From contig NC_083583.1 in NCBI RefSeq assembly GCF_027579695.1, forward strand, positions 21,962,599-22,026,598: a stretch of 64,000 nt of DNA, written 5' to 3'. The notes beneath the pieces are model-generated. The model saw only the letters and a list, made by a program, of their open reading frames with translations, was not told where the DNA came from and searched no databases. The DNA is from Neoarius graeffei (lineage: Eukaryota > Chordata > Actinopteri > Siluriformes > Ariidae). How positions within the stretch are numbered: position 1 is the stretch's first letter; each line of letters begins with the position of its first letter. Positions 1 to 10,255 of this stretch are shown piece by piece. Made by a program: the position numbers and the translations under genes.

Positions 1-217
1 GAGGTGGTGTGATAGCTGTTACAACCCTGAAATATTTTCCAGCAACAGCACATAACTTTTCTGTTCATAGTTACATTATATATTCTAGCAGAGTCATTGG
101 CTCACCTCTCTTTCTCTCACTTGAAGTTATGAAAAAAAAAAAAACCTTACAGCTTTACCTCGGAGTGTTGCAAAGCTCTGACACTTGAGAGTCCTTCCAA
201 AAATGCTAAATAAACAT

Positions 218-586
218 CTCATCTCATCTCATTATCTCTAGCCGCTTTATCCTTCTACAGGGTCGCAGGAGCCTATCCCAGCTGACTACGGGCGAAAGGC
301 GGGGTACACCCTGGACAAGTCGCCAGGTCATCACAGGGCTGACACATAGACACAGACAACCATTCACACTCACATTCACACCTACGGTCAATTTAGAGTC
401 ACCAGTTAACCTAACCTGCATGTCTTTGGACTGTGGGGGAAACCGGAGCACCCGGAGGAAACCCACGCGGACACGGGGAGAACATGCAAACTCCGCACAG
501 AAAGGCCCTCGCCGGCCACGGGGCTCGAACCCAGGACCTTCTTGCTGTGAGGCGACAGCGCTAACCACTACACCACCGTGCCGCCC
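218..586 (-). mobile_element. tRNA-derived SINE, family A, full length
   Basis: This is the reference copy of a ~370-bp family found 19 times here. In sense orientation it starts GGCGGCACGGTGGTGTAGTG with a pol III A box, has a B box (GGTTCGAGCCC) about 45 bp on, a ~230-bp body, and ends in a (GAGAT)n-type tail. Here it is antisense and flanked by a 13-bp target-site duplication, GCTAAATAAACAT, at 205-217 and 587-599. The open frames on both strands (for example [16 protein letters not shown]) are not genes. Confidence 0.95.
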
Positions 587-1425
587 GCTAAATAAACATG
601 TCTACAGTAAACTTCACCACATCAACAATACACATTTTAATCAGCTTACAGTGTCTTGCAAAAGTATTCATCCCCCTTGGTGTTTGTCCTGTTTTGTCGC
701 ATTACGAACTGGAATTAAAATGGATTTTTGGGGGGTTAGCACCATTTGATTTACACAACATGCCTACCACTTTAAAGATTTATTTATTTAGTCACAAACA
801 ATAAGATGAAAAAACGGAAATCTGGAGTGTGCATAGCTATTCGCCCCCTTTCGTATGAAACCCCTAAATAAGAGCTGGTCCAACCAATTCACTTCATAAG
901 TCACATAATTAGTTGATTTAAAGGTCCCATGGCATGGTGGTTTGTTGACGCTTTAAACGGGCTCGTGGAAGTTTCTAGATGTTATATCCGCAGCCTTTCT
1001 CGAAATGAACCCTCGGCACGTAGATATAGCCTCCTGGGAGAAAGCCCCATTTCAGCGCTTTTCCCAGTGCGTCGTTTTGCTAATGAGAAGCAGGAGGCGG
1101 GGAAGGGTAGAGGGTGGGGGCGGGTCTTATCATTAATATTCATGACATGTAAACGTGTTACCTCTGATTGGCTAACAGCACTGTGACGCTACCTCCAGTG
1201 GGTCAGAACAAGCGGATGTGGGTGTCTTACTATGGCGAGAGAGAAGGAACAAACCGCGAAGGGAAAAATACCGCGCGCTGACGTCATTAAGGTGCGACGC
1301 GAGGAAGTAAAATAAATTCAACAAATGCTTGGGTTTTTACTGAACAAACAAACAAATAAAATGAACGAGTGACTTAAAAAAAAGAATGTGGGTGTCTTTG
1401 TAAAAACTGTTTTGATTGGCTATTA

Positions 1426-1732
1426 TAACAGAGCATGCTGCATGCTTTTTGGTTTTGTAGCGCAGAGTACCTGGCTAACTGCAGGAAGCGGTTAGCTGCA
1501 CAGCTAATGTAGCCATTGCAAGGCTAACGTGGCACCGATTTTAAAACAGGGCAAAACATAAGCTCATAAGTTACAGTCAATTTCCAGACTAAACTCAGTT
1601 TAACAGAGCATGCTGCATGCTTTTTGGTTTTGTAGTGCAGAGTACCTGGCTAACTGCAGGAAGCGGTTAGCTGCACAGCTAATGTAGCCATTGCAAGGCT
1701 AACGTGGCACCGATTTTAAAACACGGCAAAAC
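1426..1732 (+). repeat. 132-bp direct repeat pair inside the THAP element
   Basis: Copies at 1426-1557 and 1601-1732 differ at only a few positions. Each starts TAACAGAGCATGCTGCATGC and ends GGCAAAAC. A 43-bp spacer separates them. Confidence 0.85.
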
Positions 1733-1754
1733 GACTTAACAGTTATACACTTAC

Positions 1755-2054
1755 TTGTTCGGTGTTTGAGGCTGATGCGGCAGGGATGCTTGGCACAGAC
1801 CCAGGCTTCAGTAACAGTTGATGTGCAAAACCTGCCCGGTACTGTCCCAAGTTGTGGAAACATTCATCAGGAAAATGCTTCCGACAAACATACACTGTCT
1901 TAGGTAGACTCGACGGCGTATTATTGAAGTAAATAAAATTAAGCCACTGCGTCTTCAGGGGCTCTCCCGTCGGCAGTAAAAACAGACTCCTTTCTGTGTT
2001 GTCACATCCATGTACAGCGCAACTTCCATGTTTCGCTCGCTTAGGTGGTGCCAT
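1755..2054 (-). CDS. THAP-domain first exon of the transposon at 922-2333
   Basis: MAPPKRAKHGSCAVHGCDNT starts a C2CH THAP-type zinc finger: C-x4-C, then about 40 residues on YVCRKHFPDECF gives the C-x2-H pair. A GTAAGT donor after NTEQ (donor GT at 1754-1753) suggests the exon once spliced to a transposase exon that is now lost. Without splicing it would be a 103-residue solo THAP protein. Confidence 0.7.
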
Positions 2055-2445
2055 GTTGTTGTGTCCTCTATGGTCTACTCACTACAACTGGGCGGGCAAT
2101 CCATACGGTGGGTGGGAATCCAGAGGGGGGGCGTGGGGATCATCTCTCTTGCTGACGTCAGCAAGGGAAGAGCTTCTCAACGCGCCGTTTTGATGCGCCA
2201 TTCTCAAATATTGGGCATAGTTTGGTTTACACATTATGACATTTCTAGCCACTGGGTTGACTTAAGAAGGTCAGAGGAACTCGTTTTAACATTAAAAAAC
2301 CTCAGAAAGTGAAAATTTCATACCATGGGACCTTTAAGATCCACCTGTGTGCAATCAAAGGATCACATGATTGGTCACATGATGTCTGTATAAATCAACC
2401 TGTTCTGGAAGGACCCTGACTCTGCAACACTACTAAGCAAGCAAC

Positions 2446-3338
2446 ATGAAAACCAAGGAGCCTCCAAACAGGTCAGAGACAAAGTTGTGGAGAAGTATAG
2501 ATCAGGGTTGGGTTATAAAAAATATCCCACGGAGCACCATTAAATCCATTATAGCAAAATGGAAAGAATATGGCACCACTACAAACCTGACAAGAGAAGG
2601 CTGCCCACCAAAACTCACAGACCAGCCAAGGAGGGCATTAATCAGAGATGCAACAAAGATAACACTGAAGGATCTGCAAAGATCTATAGTGGAGATGGGA
2701 GTATCTGTCCACAGGACCACTTTAAGCTGTACACTCCTCAGAGTGGGGCTTTTATGGAAGAGGGGCCAGAAAAGTCACTGCTTAAGACAACATGTTTTGA
2801 GTTTTCCCAACAGCATATGGCAGACTCCCCTAACACATGGAAGAAGATTCTCTGGTCAAATGAGACTAAAACTGATCTTTTTGGCCATCATGGGAAATGC
2901 CACGTGTGGTGCAAACCCAATGCCCTGAGAACACCATTCCTACAGTGAAGCATGGTGGTGGCAGCATCATGCTGTGGGGATGTTTTTCATCTGCAGGGAC
3001 AGGAAAGCTGGTCAGGACTAAAGGAAAGATGGATGGCACTAAATACAGGGCAATTTTGGAGGAAAACCTGTTTGAGTCAGCCAGAGGTTTGAGACTGGGA
3101 CGAAGGTTCATGTTCCAGCAGGACAATGATCCTAAACATTATTGCTAAAGCTACACTGGAGTGGTTTAAAGGGACACATTTAAATGTCTTGGAATGGCCT
3201 AATCAAAGCCCAGACCTCAATCCAATTGAGAATCTGTGGCATAACTTGAAGATTGCTGTACACCAATACAACCCATCTAACTTGAAGGAGTTGGATCAGT
3301 TTTGCCTTGAGGAATGGGGCAAAAATCCCAGTGGCTAG
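2446..3338 (+). pseudogene. Tc1-like transposase remnant
   Basis: Three overlapping frames together read like a Tc1 transposase: an N-terminal helix-turn-helix part (PRSTIKSIIAKWKEYGTT), the catalytic-domain piece [25 protein letters not shown], and the end LEWPNQSPDLNPIENLWHNL. Frame changes near 2760, 2920 and 3130 break it, so no active enzyme is made. Confidence 0.9.
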
Positions 3339-3805
3339 ATGTGCTAAGCCAATAGAGACATACCCCAAGAGACTTGCAGCTGTAATTGTAGCAAAAGGTG
3401 GATCTACAAGTATTGACTTTGGGGGGGGGACTTCTGTTTTCATCTTAATTATTGTCAAAATAAAACAACAGTGTGCACCTTTAAAGTGGTAGGCATGTTG
3501 TGTAAATCAAATGGTGCTAACCCCCCCAAAAATCCATTTTAATTCCAGCTTGTAATGCGACAAAACAGGACAAACACCAAGGGGGATGAATACTTTTACA
3601 AGACACTGTATGTAGGGCGTCTGCAATACAAGTCCCTGTAGAAGTTGTTACTCTAGAAACAATAAGAGCGTTGATATAAACCTTGCAGATGGAACTGCTG
3701 TCCAAGTTGCTGATTAAAAAATGAATCAGCACCACTACAGTATTATTGATGTGGAATCAGACCCACATAACTCATAACTGTTATGGTAATGCCGAGCTAC
3801 AAATT

Positions 3806-4178
3806 CTCATCTCATTATCTCTAGCTGCTTTATCCTGTTCTACAGGGTCGCAGGCAAGCTGGAGCCTATCCCAGCTGACTACAGGCGAAAGGCGGGGTAC
3901 ACCCTGGACAAGTCGCCAGGTCATCACAGGGCTGACACATAGACACAGACAACCATTCACACTCACATTCACACCTACGGTCAATTTAGAGTCACCAGTT
4001 AACCTAACCTGCATGTCTTTGGACTGTGGGGGAAACCGGAGCACCCGGAGGAAACCCACGCGGACACGGGGAAAACATGCAAACTCCGCACAGAAAGGCC
4101 CTCGCCGGGCACGGGGCTCGAACCCGGACCTTCTTGCTGTGAGGCGACAGCGCTAACCACTACACCACCATGCCGCCC
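3806..4178 (-). mobile_element. SINE family A, full length
   Basis: Antisense copy with a 12-bp duplication GAGCYACAAATT (3794-3805 and 4179-4190, one mismatch). Confidence 0.94.
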
Positions 4179-4919
4179 GAGCCACAAATTATTTTCTGTT
4201 TTTTTTTTTTTTAAATAAATAAATGGTTTTAGCTCTAACTGAACTTAATTTACAACCCCAAATCAGACAGTTGGGACTGTATGCAAATAAAGAAAGCAGT
4301 GATTCTCTTACTTTTGCATTTTATTACAGACAGTATGAACCCACAATATTTAATGTTTTCTCGTCAGCGTCATTTATTTTATTAATATACATCTATTCCT
4401 GCATTTCAGGCCTGCAAGACATTCCAAAAAAGTTAAGAAGTGGGCAGTTTGGCGCTAGTAATGAAGTAAAACAAGTAAATAATGATGTGATTTGAAATTG
4501 GTGATATCAACAGGTGATTGAGATCATGATTAGGTACAAAATCAGTATCCAGGAAAGGTCTAGTCTTTTGAGGTGCAAAGATGGGCTGAGGATTTCCAGT
4601 TTGTCAGCAAATGTGTGAGAAAATTGTTTTTAAACCCTTCAATGTTCCTCAAAAAATGTAGGAAGGGATTTGGATATTTCACCTTCTATGGCACCCATTA
4701 AACAATTGAAGGAATCTGGAGGTGTTTTGGTGCATAAAGGGCAAGGGCACAAGCCTAAGCTGAACACCCATGATCTCTGATCCCTCAGACAACACTGCAT
4801 CAGGAACCATCCTTCATCTATAGCTGATATAACCACATGGGCTCGTGATTACTTTGGCAAACCTTTGTCAAACACTACGATATGAAGTTGCGTCCACAAA
4901 TACCAGTTAAAACTTTACT

Positions 4920-5258
4920 GTGCAAAAAGGAAGCCTGATGATAACTGTGTTCAGAAGCACCATTGACCTCTCTGGGCTCTGGGATGGACCATCACAGTGG
5001 AAATGTGTATTGTGGTCAGAAAAATCAGTATTCCAGGTCTTTATTGAAAGAAATGGATGGTGTGTACTCTGGAGCAAAGTCGTAAAGGACCACCCAGACT
5101 GTTACCAACAAGTCCAAAAGGCAGTGTGCGTCATGGACATGGAGACAACCCCATACCTTGGCGAAGGTAACCTTTACTTCTTTGATGGCAGCATTAATGC
5201 AGAAAAGCACATTGAGATTTTGGAGCAGGACAAGATTTGGGGATCCGGCATCTCCTGA
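4920..5258 (+). pseudogene. Tc1/mariner transposase remnant
   Basis: Reads through a degraded catalytic domain (SQWKCVLWSEKSVFQVFIER and later NLYFFDGSINAEKHIEILEQ). Stops and frameshifts bound it and the C-terminal part is cut off by an insertion. Confidence 0.75.
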
Positions 5259-5435
5259 GGAAGGTTAGCTGTGGGGAGTGTCAGGGAGATGTCCCTGTTC
5301 ACTGCCCTGCCACCGGGAGATGTTAAGGGGCGAAACATCTAGCCAGCTGATGAACCCACAACTAACCTGGCAGACACCGGTGGTGGTGCGGCAGGCCTAG
5401 AGCCTAGCAGGTTAACATCTACCTGTACAAATCAG
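5237..5435. mobile_element. insertion with nested hairpins, possibly Penelope-like 3' end
   Basis: This stretch is foreign to the Tc1 copy around it. It holds an inverted repeat GGTTAGCTGTGGG / CCCACAACTAACC (about 5262-5369) and within it a second hairpin AGATGTT / AACATCT next to GGGGCGAAACATCT and CTGATGA. CTGA(n)GA plus CGAAAC near the end resembles the tails of Penelope-like elements. The assignment is tentative. Confidence 0.4.
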
Positions 5436-5600
5436 TGTGGCGAATTTTGAAATGAAAAATATGATGACCCTGTACTGTTGCACACCTTAAGACCTGTTTG
5501 CAGGAAGAATGGGACAAAATAACACCTGAAACGCTTGATGTCTTCAGTCCCTAAACACCAATGGGCTGTTGTATTGTTTTGAGTGCAATACAGGTCAAAG

Positions 5601-5978
5601 TCTCATCTCATCTCATTATCTCTAGCCGCTTTATCCTGTTCTACAGGGTCGCAGGCAAGCTGGAGCCTATCCCAGCTGACTACGGGCGAAAGGCGGGGTA
5701 CACCCTGGACAAGTCGCCAGGTCATCACAGGGCTGACACATAGACACAGACAACCATTCACACTCACATTCACACCTACGGTCAATTTAGAGTCACCAGT
5801 TAACCTAACCTGCATGTCTTTGGACTGTGGGGGAAACCGGAGCACCCGGAGGAAACCCACGCGGACACGGGGAGAACATGCAAACTCCGCACAGAAAGGC
5901 CCTCGCCGGGCACGGGGCTCGAACCCAGACCTTCTTGCTGTGAGGCGACAGCGCTAACCATTACACCACCGTGCCGCC
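5601..5978 (-). mobile_element. SINE family A, full length
   Basis: Antisense copy inserted in the Tc1/mariner element. The flanking duplication is not obvious. Confidence 0.92.
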
Positions 5979-6122
5979 TATTTACAAATCATTGTTTTCA
6001 TTTCAACATATCATCCCAAATTTTTCTGATTTTGGGGTTGTACAAGTGCATGTTCTGGATTTATTGATCCAACAATGTGATTATAAACGATCAAATTTCC
6101 TTGTTTTGTTTGTCATTGTCAG

Positions 6123-6170
6123 GGCCATGTTTGCACCTGCCTGTTTATCACATGAGATTATCACAAGAAA
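6123..6170 (+). CDS. notum: notum, penultimate coding exon (partial gene)
   Basis: Notum is a secreted alpha/beta-hydrolase that removes the palmitoleate from Wnt proteins and so damps Wnt signalling outside the cell. This 48-nt exon reads AMFAPACLSHEIITR plus two bases of a split Asn codon, which I recognise as the conserved stretch just before the Notum C-terminal domain. It has a TTGTCAG acceptor (AG at 6121-6122) and a GTGAGT donor at 6171. Its phase joins exactly to the exon at 6294. The catalytic core exons are absent: 1-204 and 3611-3793 are the only non-repeat stretches upstream and hold no exon I can see, so they should lie before the window. Teleosts carry two co-orthologues (notum1a and notum1b); which one this is cannot be told. 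Confidence 0.9.
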
Positions 6171-6247
6171 GTGAGTATTCTGTCTTTGTCCTGTCCTCCT
6201 TTTCTTATTGATGATGCTGCTATTCTCCAGTTGGCCTACAGCCCCTT

Positions 6248-6250
<3 letters not shown>

Positions 6251-6280
<30 letters not shown>
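6251..6280. repeat. (TG)n microsatellite next to the notum acceptor
   Basis: A pure TG dinucleotide run occupies the polypyrimidine-tract region of the last notum intron, about 10 nt from the acceptor. It will vary in length between individuals and may affect splicing of the last exon. Confidence 0.85.
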
Positions 6281-6282
<2 letters not shown>

Positions 6283-6293
6283 GCTCTGTCTAG

Positions 6294-6609
6294 TTACTGG
6301 ATGGATGTGCAGGTGAAGGGCACGTCTCTGCCTCGTGCTCTGCAGTGCTGGGACCGCAGCCTCCAGAACAGCCTCCGTAACAACAGCAGTCATCGCGCTC
6401 CGCCTCGTGCATGCCCACTGCATCTGATCGACAGCTGCCCATGGCCTCACTGCAACCCGACGTGCCCTACAATCCGAGATCAGCTGACCGGACAAGAAAT
6501 GAGTGTTATCCAGTTCCTTACTCATATGGGCTTTGACGTGCAGCGCATGGCACAGCAGCAGGGTATGGAGGCCAGTACGCTACTGGGCATGCTCAATAAT
6601 GGCAACTGA
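6294..6609 (+). CDS. notum: notum, last coding exon and stop
   Basis: The exon starts after a TCTGTCTAG acceptor (AG at 6292-6293), completes the split Asn codon and continues YWMDVQVKGTSLPRALQCW. It ends GMLNNGN and TGA at 6607-6609. The stretch CPWPHCNPTCPTIRDQLTGQ, rich in Cys and Pro, is characteristic of the Notum C-terminus. Identity rests on this long run of conserved residues. The intron before it is only 123 bp and carries a (TG)n run that ends about ten bases before the acceptor. The ORF is intact, with no frameshift. Confidence 0.93.
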
Positions 6610-6796
6610 GCCATGTACACAGAAGCTGAAGGAAACTACACACACACATTTACATTACGTTACCTTACCAGTGTATGAGTTAAGCAACAAAATGTCAGTA
6701 TGAACTGAAACGTCTGTTGTAAGTGAAAGATATTTGCAGCCTATTAACAAGGATGTGAATTCATTCATTTTCAAGGAAGATGGAGCATCTGTAGCG

Positions 6797-6797
6797 C

Positions 6798-6846
<49 letters not shown>
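6797..6846. repeat. (TG)n(AG)n compound microsatellite
   Basis: A compound dinucleotide repeat, TG then AG, lies in the putative notum 3' UTR. Confidence 0.85.
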
Positions 6847-6852
<6 letters not shown>

Positions 6853-7188
6853 AGACAATTAAAAAAAAAATACAGTACTGAGAAAAGGGCAAATTAAACC
6901 CCTGAAACTCACTTAAAGTCTTAGGACAGTTGCAGTCACCATCAATAAATGTTTCAAACACATAACTATACAACTCCAAATCAAGACTCCCAACTGTTGC
7001 ATTCAAACGACAAAGAAAGAAAGTTTACTAAAGCCGTTCTTGGAGTTTTATCCAATTCTACAACTCTGGAACAACACGATGGAAAAAGTTGGAATTGAAG
7101 GTTTTGTGGTGTCCAAGCACCATCCCACAAAACTGGTCCCAACACCACAAACAAAGCTCTAAATTTTACAATTGGTTTGAAGATTTTT

Positions 7189-7562
7189 CTCATCTCATTA
7201 TCTGTAGCCGCTTTATCCTGTTCCACAGGGTCGCAGGCAAGCTGGAGCCTATCCCAGCTGACTACGGGCGAAAGGCGGGGTACACCCTGGACAAGTCGCC
7301 AGGTCATCACAGGGCTGACACATAGACACAGACAACCATTCACACTCACATTCACACCTACGGTCAATTTAGAGCCACCAGTTAACCTAACCTGCATGTC
7401 TTTGGACTGTGGGGGAAACCGGAGCACCCGGAGGAAACCCACGCGGACACGGGGAGAACATGCAAACTCCACACAGAAAGGCCCTCGCCGGCCACGGGGC
7501 TCGAACCCGGACCTTTTTGCTGTGAGGCGACAGCGCTAACCACTACACCACCGTGCCGCCCC
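7189..7562 (-). mobile_element. SINE family A in the notum 3' UTR
   Basis: Antisense copy with a 16-bp duplication TGGTTTGAAGATTTTT (7173-7188 and 7563-7578). Confidence 0.95.
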
Positions 7563-7597
7563 TGGTTTGAAGATTTTTATTTAAAAAAACCCCGATG

Positions 7598-7880
7598 TCC
7601 AGCATGGTGGTGTAGCAATTCTATCCTCTTTTGATTGAGCTCTGATTACTGTTGGTGTTGAGTTTTCGGTCTTTTTTTCGTGTGCGTCTGTGAGGTTTGT
7701 CTGGATTCTCTGGCTTCCTCCCAAAACCATGCTGGTACCGTAGGTCTGTAGATTAGCTGTGATAAATTGGCTGTGTGTGTGAACAGTGCCCTGAGATGGA
7801 CTGACATCCCATCCAGGATGTATTCCCACTTCTTCGTGCCCAGTGTTTCTGGAATATAGCCTACTGCAAAGAGAATATAC
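7598..7880 (+). mobile_element. diverged tRNA-derived SINE, family B
   Basis: Sense orientation: AGCATGGTGGTGTAGCAATT at the head, CTCCCAAAACCATGCTGGTA and GATGGACTGACATCCCATCC in the body. The layout is that of other fish tRNA SINEs but the sequence is clearly different from family A and has many substitutions. Confidence 0.65.
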
Positions 7881-8960
7881 TGAAAATGAATGAAAGACTG
7901 AAGTTTTTCCCCCCTCCCCCCTCTTTACTGACTTCCATTGTAAGTGAGTTTGAATGAACAGCTTTTCTCAGTACAGAAAAATCCTTGTCTGTTGTAATCA
8001 CACAAACTTTACACTACAGTTGATCAGGTTGCATGATCTTTCTTCTTTTTTTCCCCCTTTGTATTTCTTTTCTGAGGATATACAGAGTCTGTGTTTTAAC
8101 CGAGGATGCAAAATCCCCACTGAAACGTACATAATGTGTATTTGCATAGCTAAAATGTTTAATGGGACGGGTAACCCTCCAGCTCTCCAGACCTCACTGT
8201 TTCGAAGCCATGTGGAGGTAGTTTCACTGTAACAATAAGCTTTTTTTTTTTTTTAAGACGCCCCCTACTGGTGCCTCAAGCAAACTGCAGCAAGGGGTCT
8301 TTTCATTGTATCTCAAAATGTCAAACTGGGTGGGGTTTGTGTGTTGTGGGTCTTTTTTTTCTTTTTCTCCTCCTTTAACCTTTGACTCTTTAGTGCTTTG
8401 GATTTTGACATGTACAGCAGGACCACGGCACCATAAGATGAGCTGGACTGTTGAAGCCCTGTGGTGCTACAAGAACCTTTTTTTAAAATTAGGTTGTCAT
8501 TTTATATAGCACTTTTTTTTTATTTTAAAGTTTCATACCAGTCTCTCAGAACTGTATAAGGAAATGACCTGGTTTCCTCAGGATGAGCCAGTGTTCGCTC
8601 CACCAGAGGAAGGAAGAGACTGCTAACACAGGAGGCGCTGCTCACCCAACATGAGCTCATGGGCATTTTTATTATTTTAAAATTTTTTTTATTTTGGATT
8701 TTATTATTATTTTAGAGAAACACACGTGCTATTCTCAAAGAACAAAGATTCAGCTTTTAAACTCCGTCATTTTGTAACGTTCTTAAAGAGAAGATAAGCT
8801 TAAGTAACACTGATGAAGTTATCTATTTATTTTATTTTGTGAATCATATTTATGAGTAACTGAGACAGAGAAGAGATTCTTTGTAAGGTGTACATACCTT
8901 TTCACTTTTTTCTTGGCTGTTTTTATTCGCATGTCTTTGTAATAAATCTTTTAAGATGCA

Positions 8961-9487
8961 TTATCCTGGCAAAAAAGTTTACTGTTTTCTACTTTTTTTT
9001 TTTTAATGGCAAATTGTAGTAAAGGGGGTCAATAACTTCACTGTAAGGCCAAGTCTATGCTTGGCGGGTTTTCTTTTTTTAAATAACCACAGCACTGTTG
9101 AAGCCTCAGATCTGAAGGTCTGGATTAGTTGTCTAACAGCAGCTCTAACAGGACTGCCGACTGTACTTTAATACGCTCGTTCTAATGTTATGTTACTGTT
9201 CTTGTAACAAGTTATTTACAGGGACTTGGTGGACATGATGAATCCAATTCAAGTCTAATAATAAACAGATTAATAAAGCATGACGTTTAACAAAAAAACA
9301 CTTAATATGGTGAAGATTTCTATAAGTAGATGTTTAACAATAATGGAAGGCATCTCCAGTGTCGGTGCTTTTTGTAAAGGTCAGCAAGTTTTCCGTCATG
9401 CAAAAGTCTTCAGGACTTTGTCCTTTGCGGTTTCTCAGTAAAGTACAGCGGTGACCTTTTTTTTTTTTTTTTTTTTAAGTTTGTGAA
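8961..9487. other. intergenic, no gene seen
   Basis: AT-rich sequence with poly-T runs (8990-9004, 9459-9477). No exon or full repeat was recognised. Confidence 0.6.
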
Positions 9488-10255
9488 TCCTTTAGAATTT
9501 TGTCAAATTGGCAAATTATAAATGTTCTGGAGTCCACAATCAGGAGAACGCTGAACAACAATGGTGTGCATGGCAGGATTGTAAGGGGAAAGCTACTGCT
9601 CTCCAAAAAGAACACTACTGCACCATTCCAGTTTGCTACAGATCACGTGGACAAGCCAGAAGGTTATTGGAAAACAAATTGTGGACATTTGAGGCCAAAA
9701 TAGAGCTTTTTGGTGTAAATGAGAAGTGTTGCATTTGGAGAAAGGAAACACTGCATTACAACCTAAGAATTTTATGCAATCTGTGAAACATGGTGGTGGT
9801 AGTATCATTGGTTTGGGCCTGTTTTGCTGCATCTGGGCCAGGACGGCTTACGACCATTGATGGAACAATGAATTCTGAATTATTCCAGTAAATTCAAAAG
9901 GAATATGTCAGAACATCTGTCCATAAACTAAATCTCAAGAGAAAGTGGGTCATGCAGCAAGACGATGACCCTAAGCACGCAAGTCATTCTACCAAAGAAT
10001 AACTCTTTCTTCTTTAAGCAATGTTTTGGAATGGCCAAGTCAAAGTCCTGACCTTAATCCAATAGAAATGTTGAAGGCCCTGAAACAAGCAGTCCATGTG
10101 AGAAAACCCACCAGCGTCCCAGACTTGAAGCTGTTCTATACAGAGGAATGGGCCAAAATTCCTCCAAGCCGATGTGTGGGACTGATCAACGGTTACTGGA
10201 AATGCTTATTTGCAGAGTTTTTGCCACACAACAGGGTTTAAATTTTTATTTTAGG
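9488..10255 (+). pseudogene. Tc1-like transposase remnant, third family
   Basis: Fragments in two or three frames read like a Tc1 transposase: the end of the DNA-binding part, a window around GGGSIIGLGLFCCIWARTAY, then QQDDDPKHAS and LEWPSQSPDLNPIEMLKALK, EEWAKIPPSRC. Termini are missing or too decayed to place, so it is an old inactive copy. Confidence 0.85.

Larger units (their letters stand above)
922..2333. mobile_element. TTAA-target (Kolobok-like) element carrying a THAP exon
   Basis: Ends are AGGTCCCATGG and CCATGGGACCT, flanked by TTAA at 918-921 and 2334-2337. Removing it restores the Tc1 sequence around it. It contains a THAP-domain exon on the - strand and a 132-bp direct repeat (1426-1557 and 1601-1732). 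A TTAA target with termini beginning AGG and a THAP domain fits the Kolobok superfamily. No DDE catalytic region is present, so it is non-autonomous. Confidence 0.75.
649..3608 (+). mobile_element. Tc1-like transposon, interrupted by a THAP-coding element
   Basis: Terminal inverted repeats of about 110 bp begin CAGTGTCTTGCAAAAGTATT and close at 3608 as ACACTG; the TA duplication is at 647-648 and 3609-3610. The interior between 2338 and 3340 is a broken transposase. The element at 922-2333 sits inside the left part. A second, 5'-truncated copy of this family is at 50385-51243. Confidence 0.92.
4253..6040 (+). mobile_element. Tc1/mariner-like element, second family
   Basis: Ends ACAACCCCAAATCAGA and TCTGATTTTGGGGTTGT, with TA at 4251-4252 and 6041-6042. 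It is decayed: the part near 4640-5260 aligns by eye with the copy at 35665-36996, including VLWSEKSVFQVFIERNGW and the SINAEKHIEIL stretch of a Tc1-type catalytic domain. It is interrupted by a Penelope-like piece (about 5237-5435) and a SINE (5601-5978). Confidence 0.85.
6610..8960 (+). other. notum: notum 3' UTR with poly(A) signal
   Basis: After the notum stop the sequence is AT-rich and non-coding. The best poly(A) signal on this strand is AATAAA at 8941-8946, followed by T-rich sequence, giving a 3' UTR of about 2.35 kb. An ATTAAA near 6857 could give a much shorter form. The putative long UTR contains an antisense SINE (7189-7562), a diverged second SINE (about 7598-7880) and TG/AG dinucleotide runs (6797-6846). 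The extent is inferred from the signal only. Confidence 0.55.

Noticed and set aside
3746-4156. Arg/Pro-rich 136-codon frame with [16 protein letters not shown], repeated many times in the window
   Set aside because: It is the antisense reading of SINE family A plus flank. The same frame recurs in nearly every copy and follows the SINE borders.
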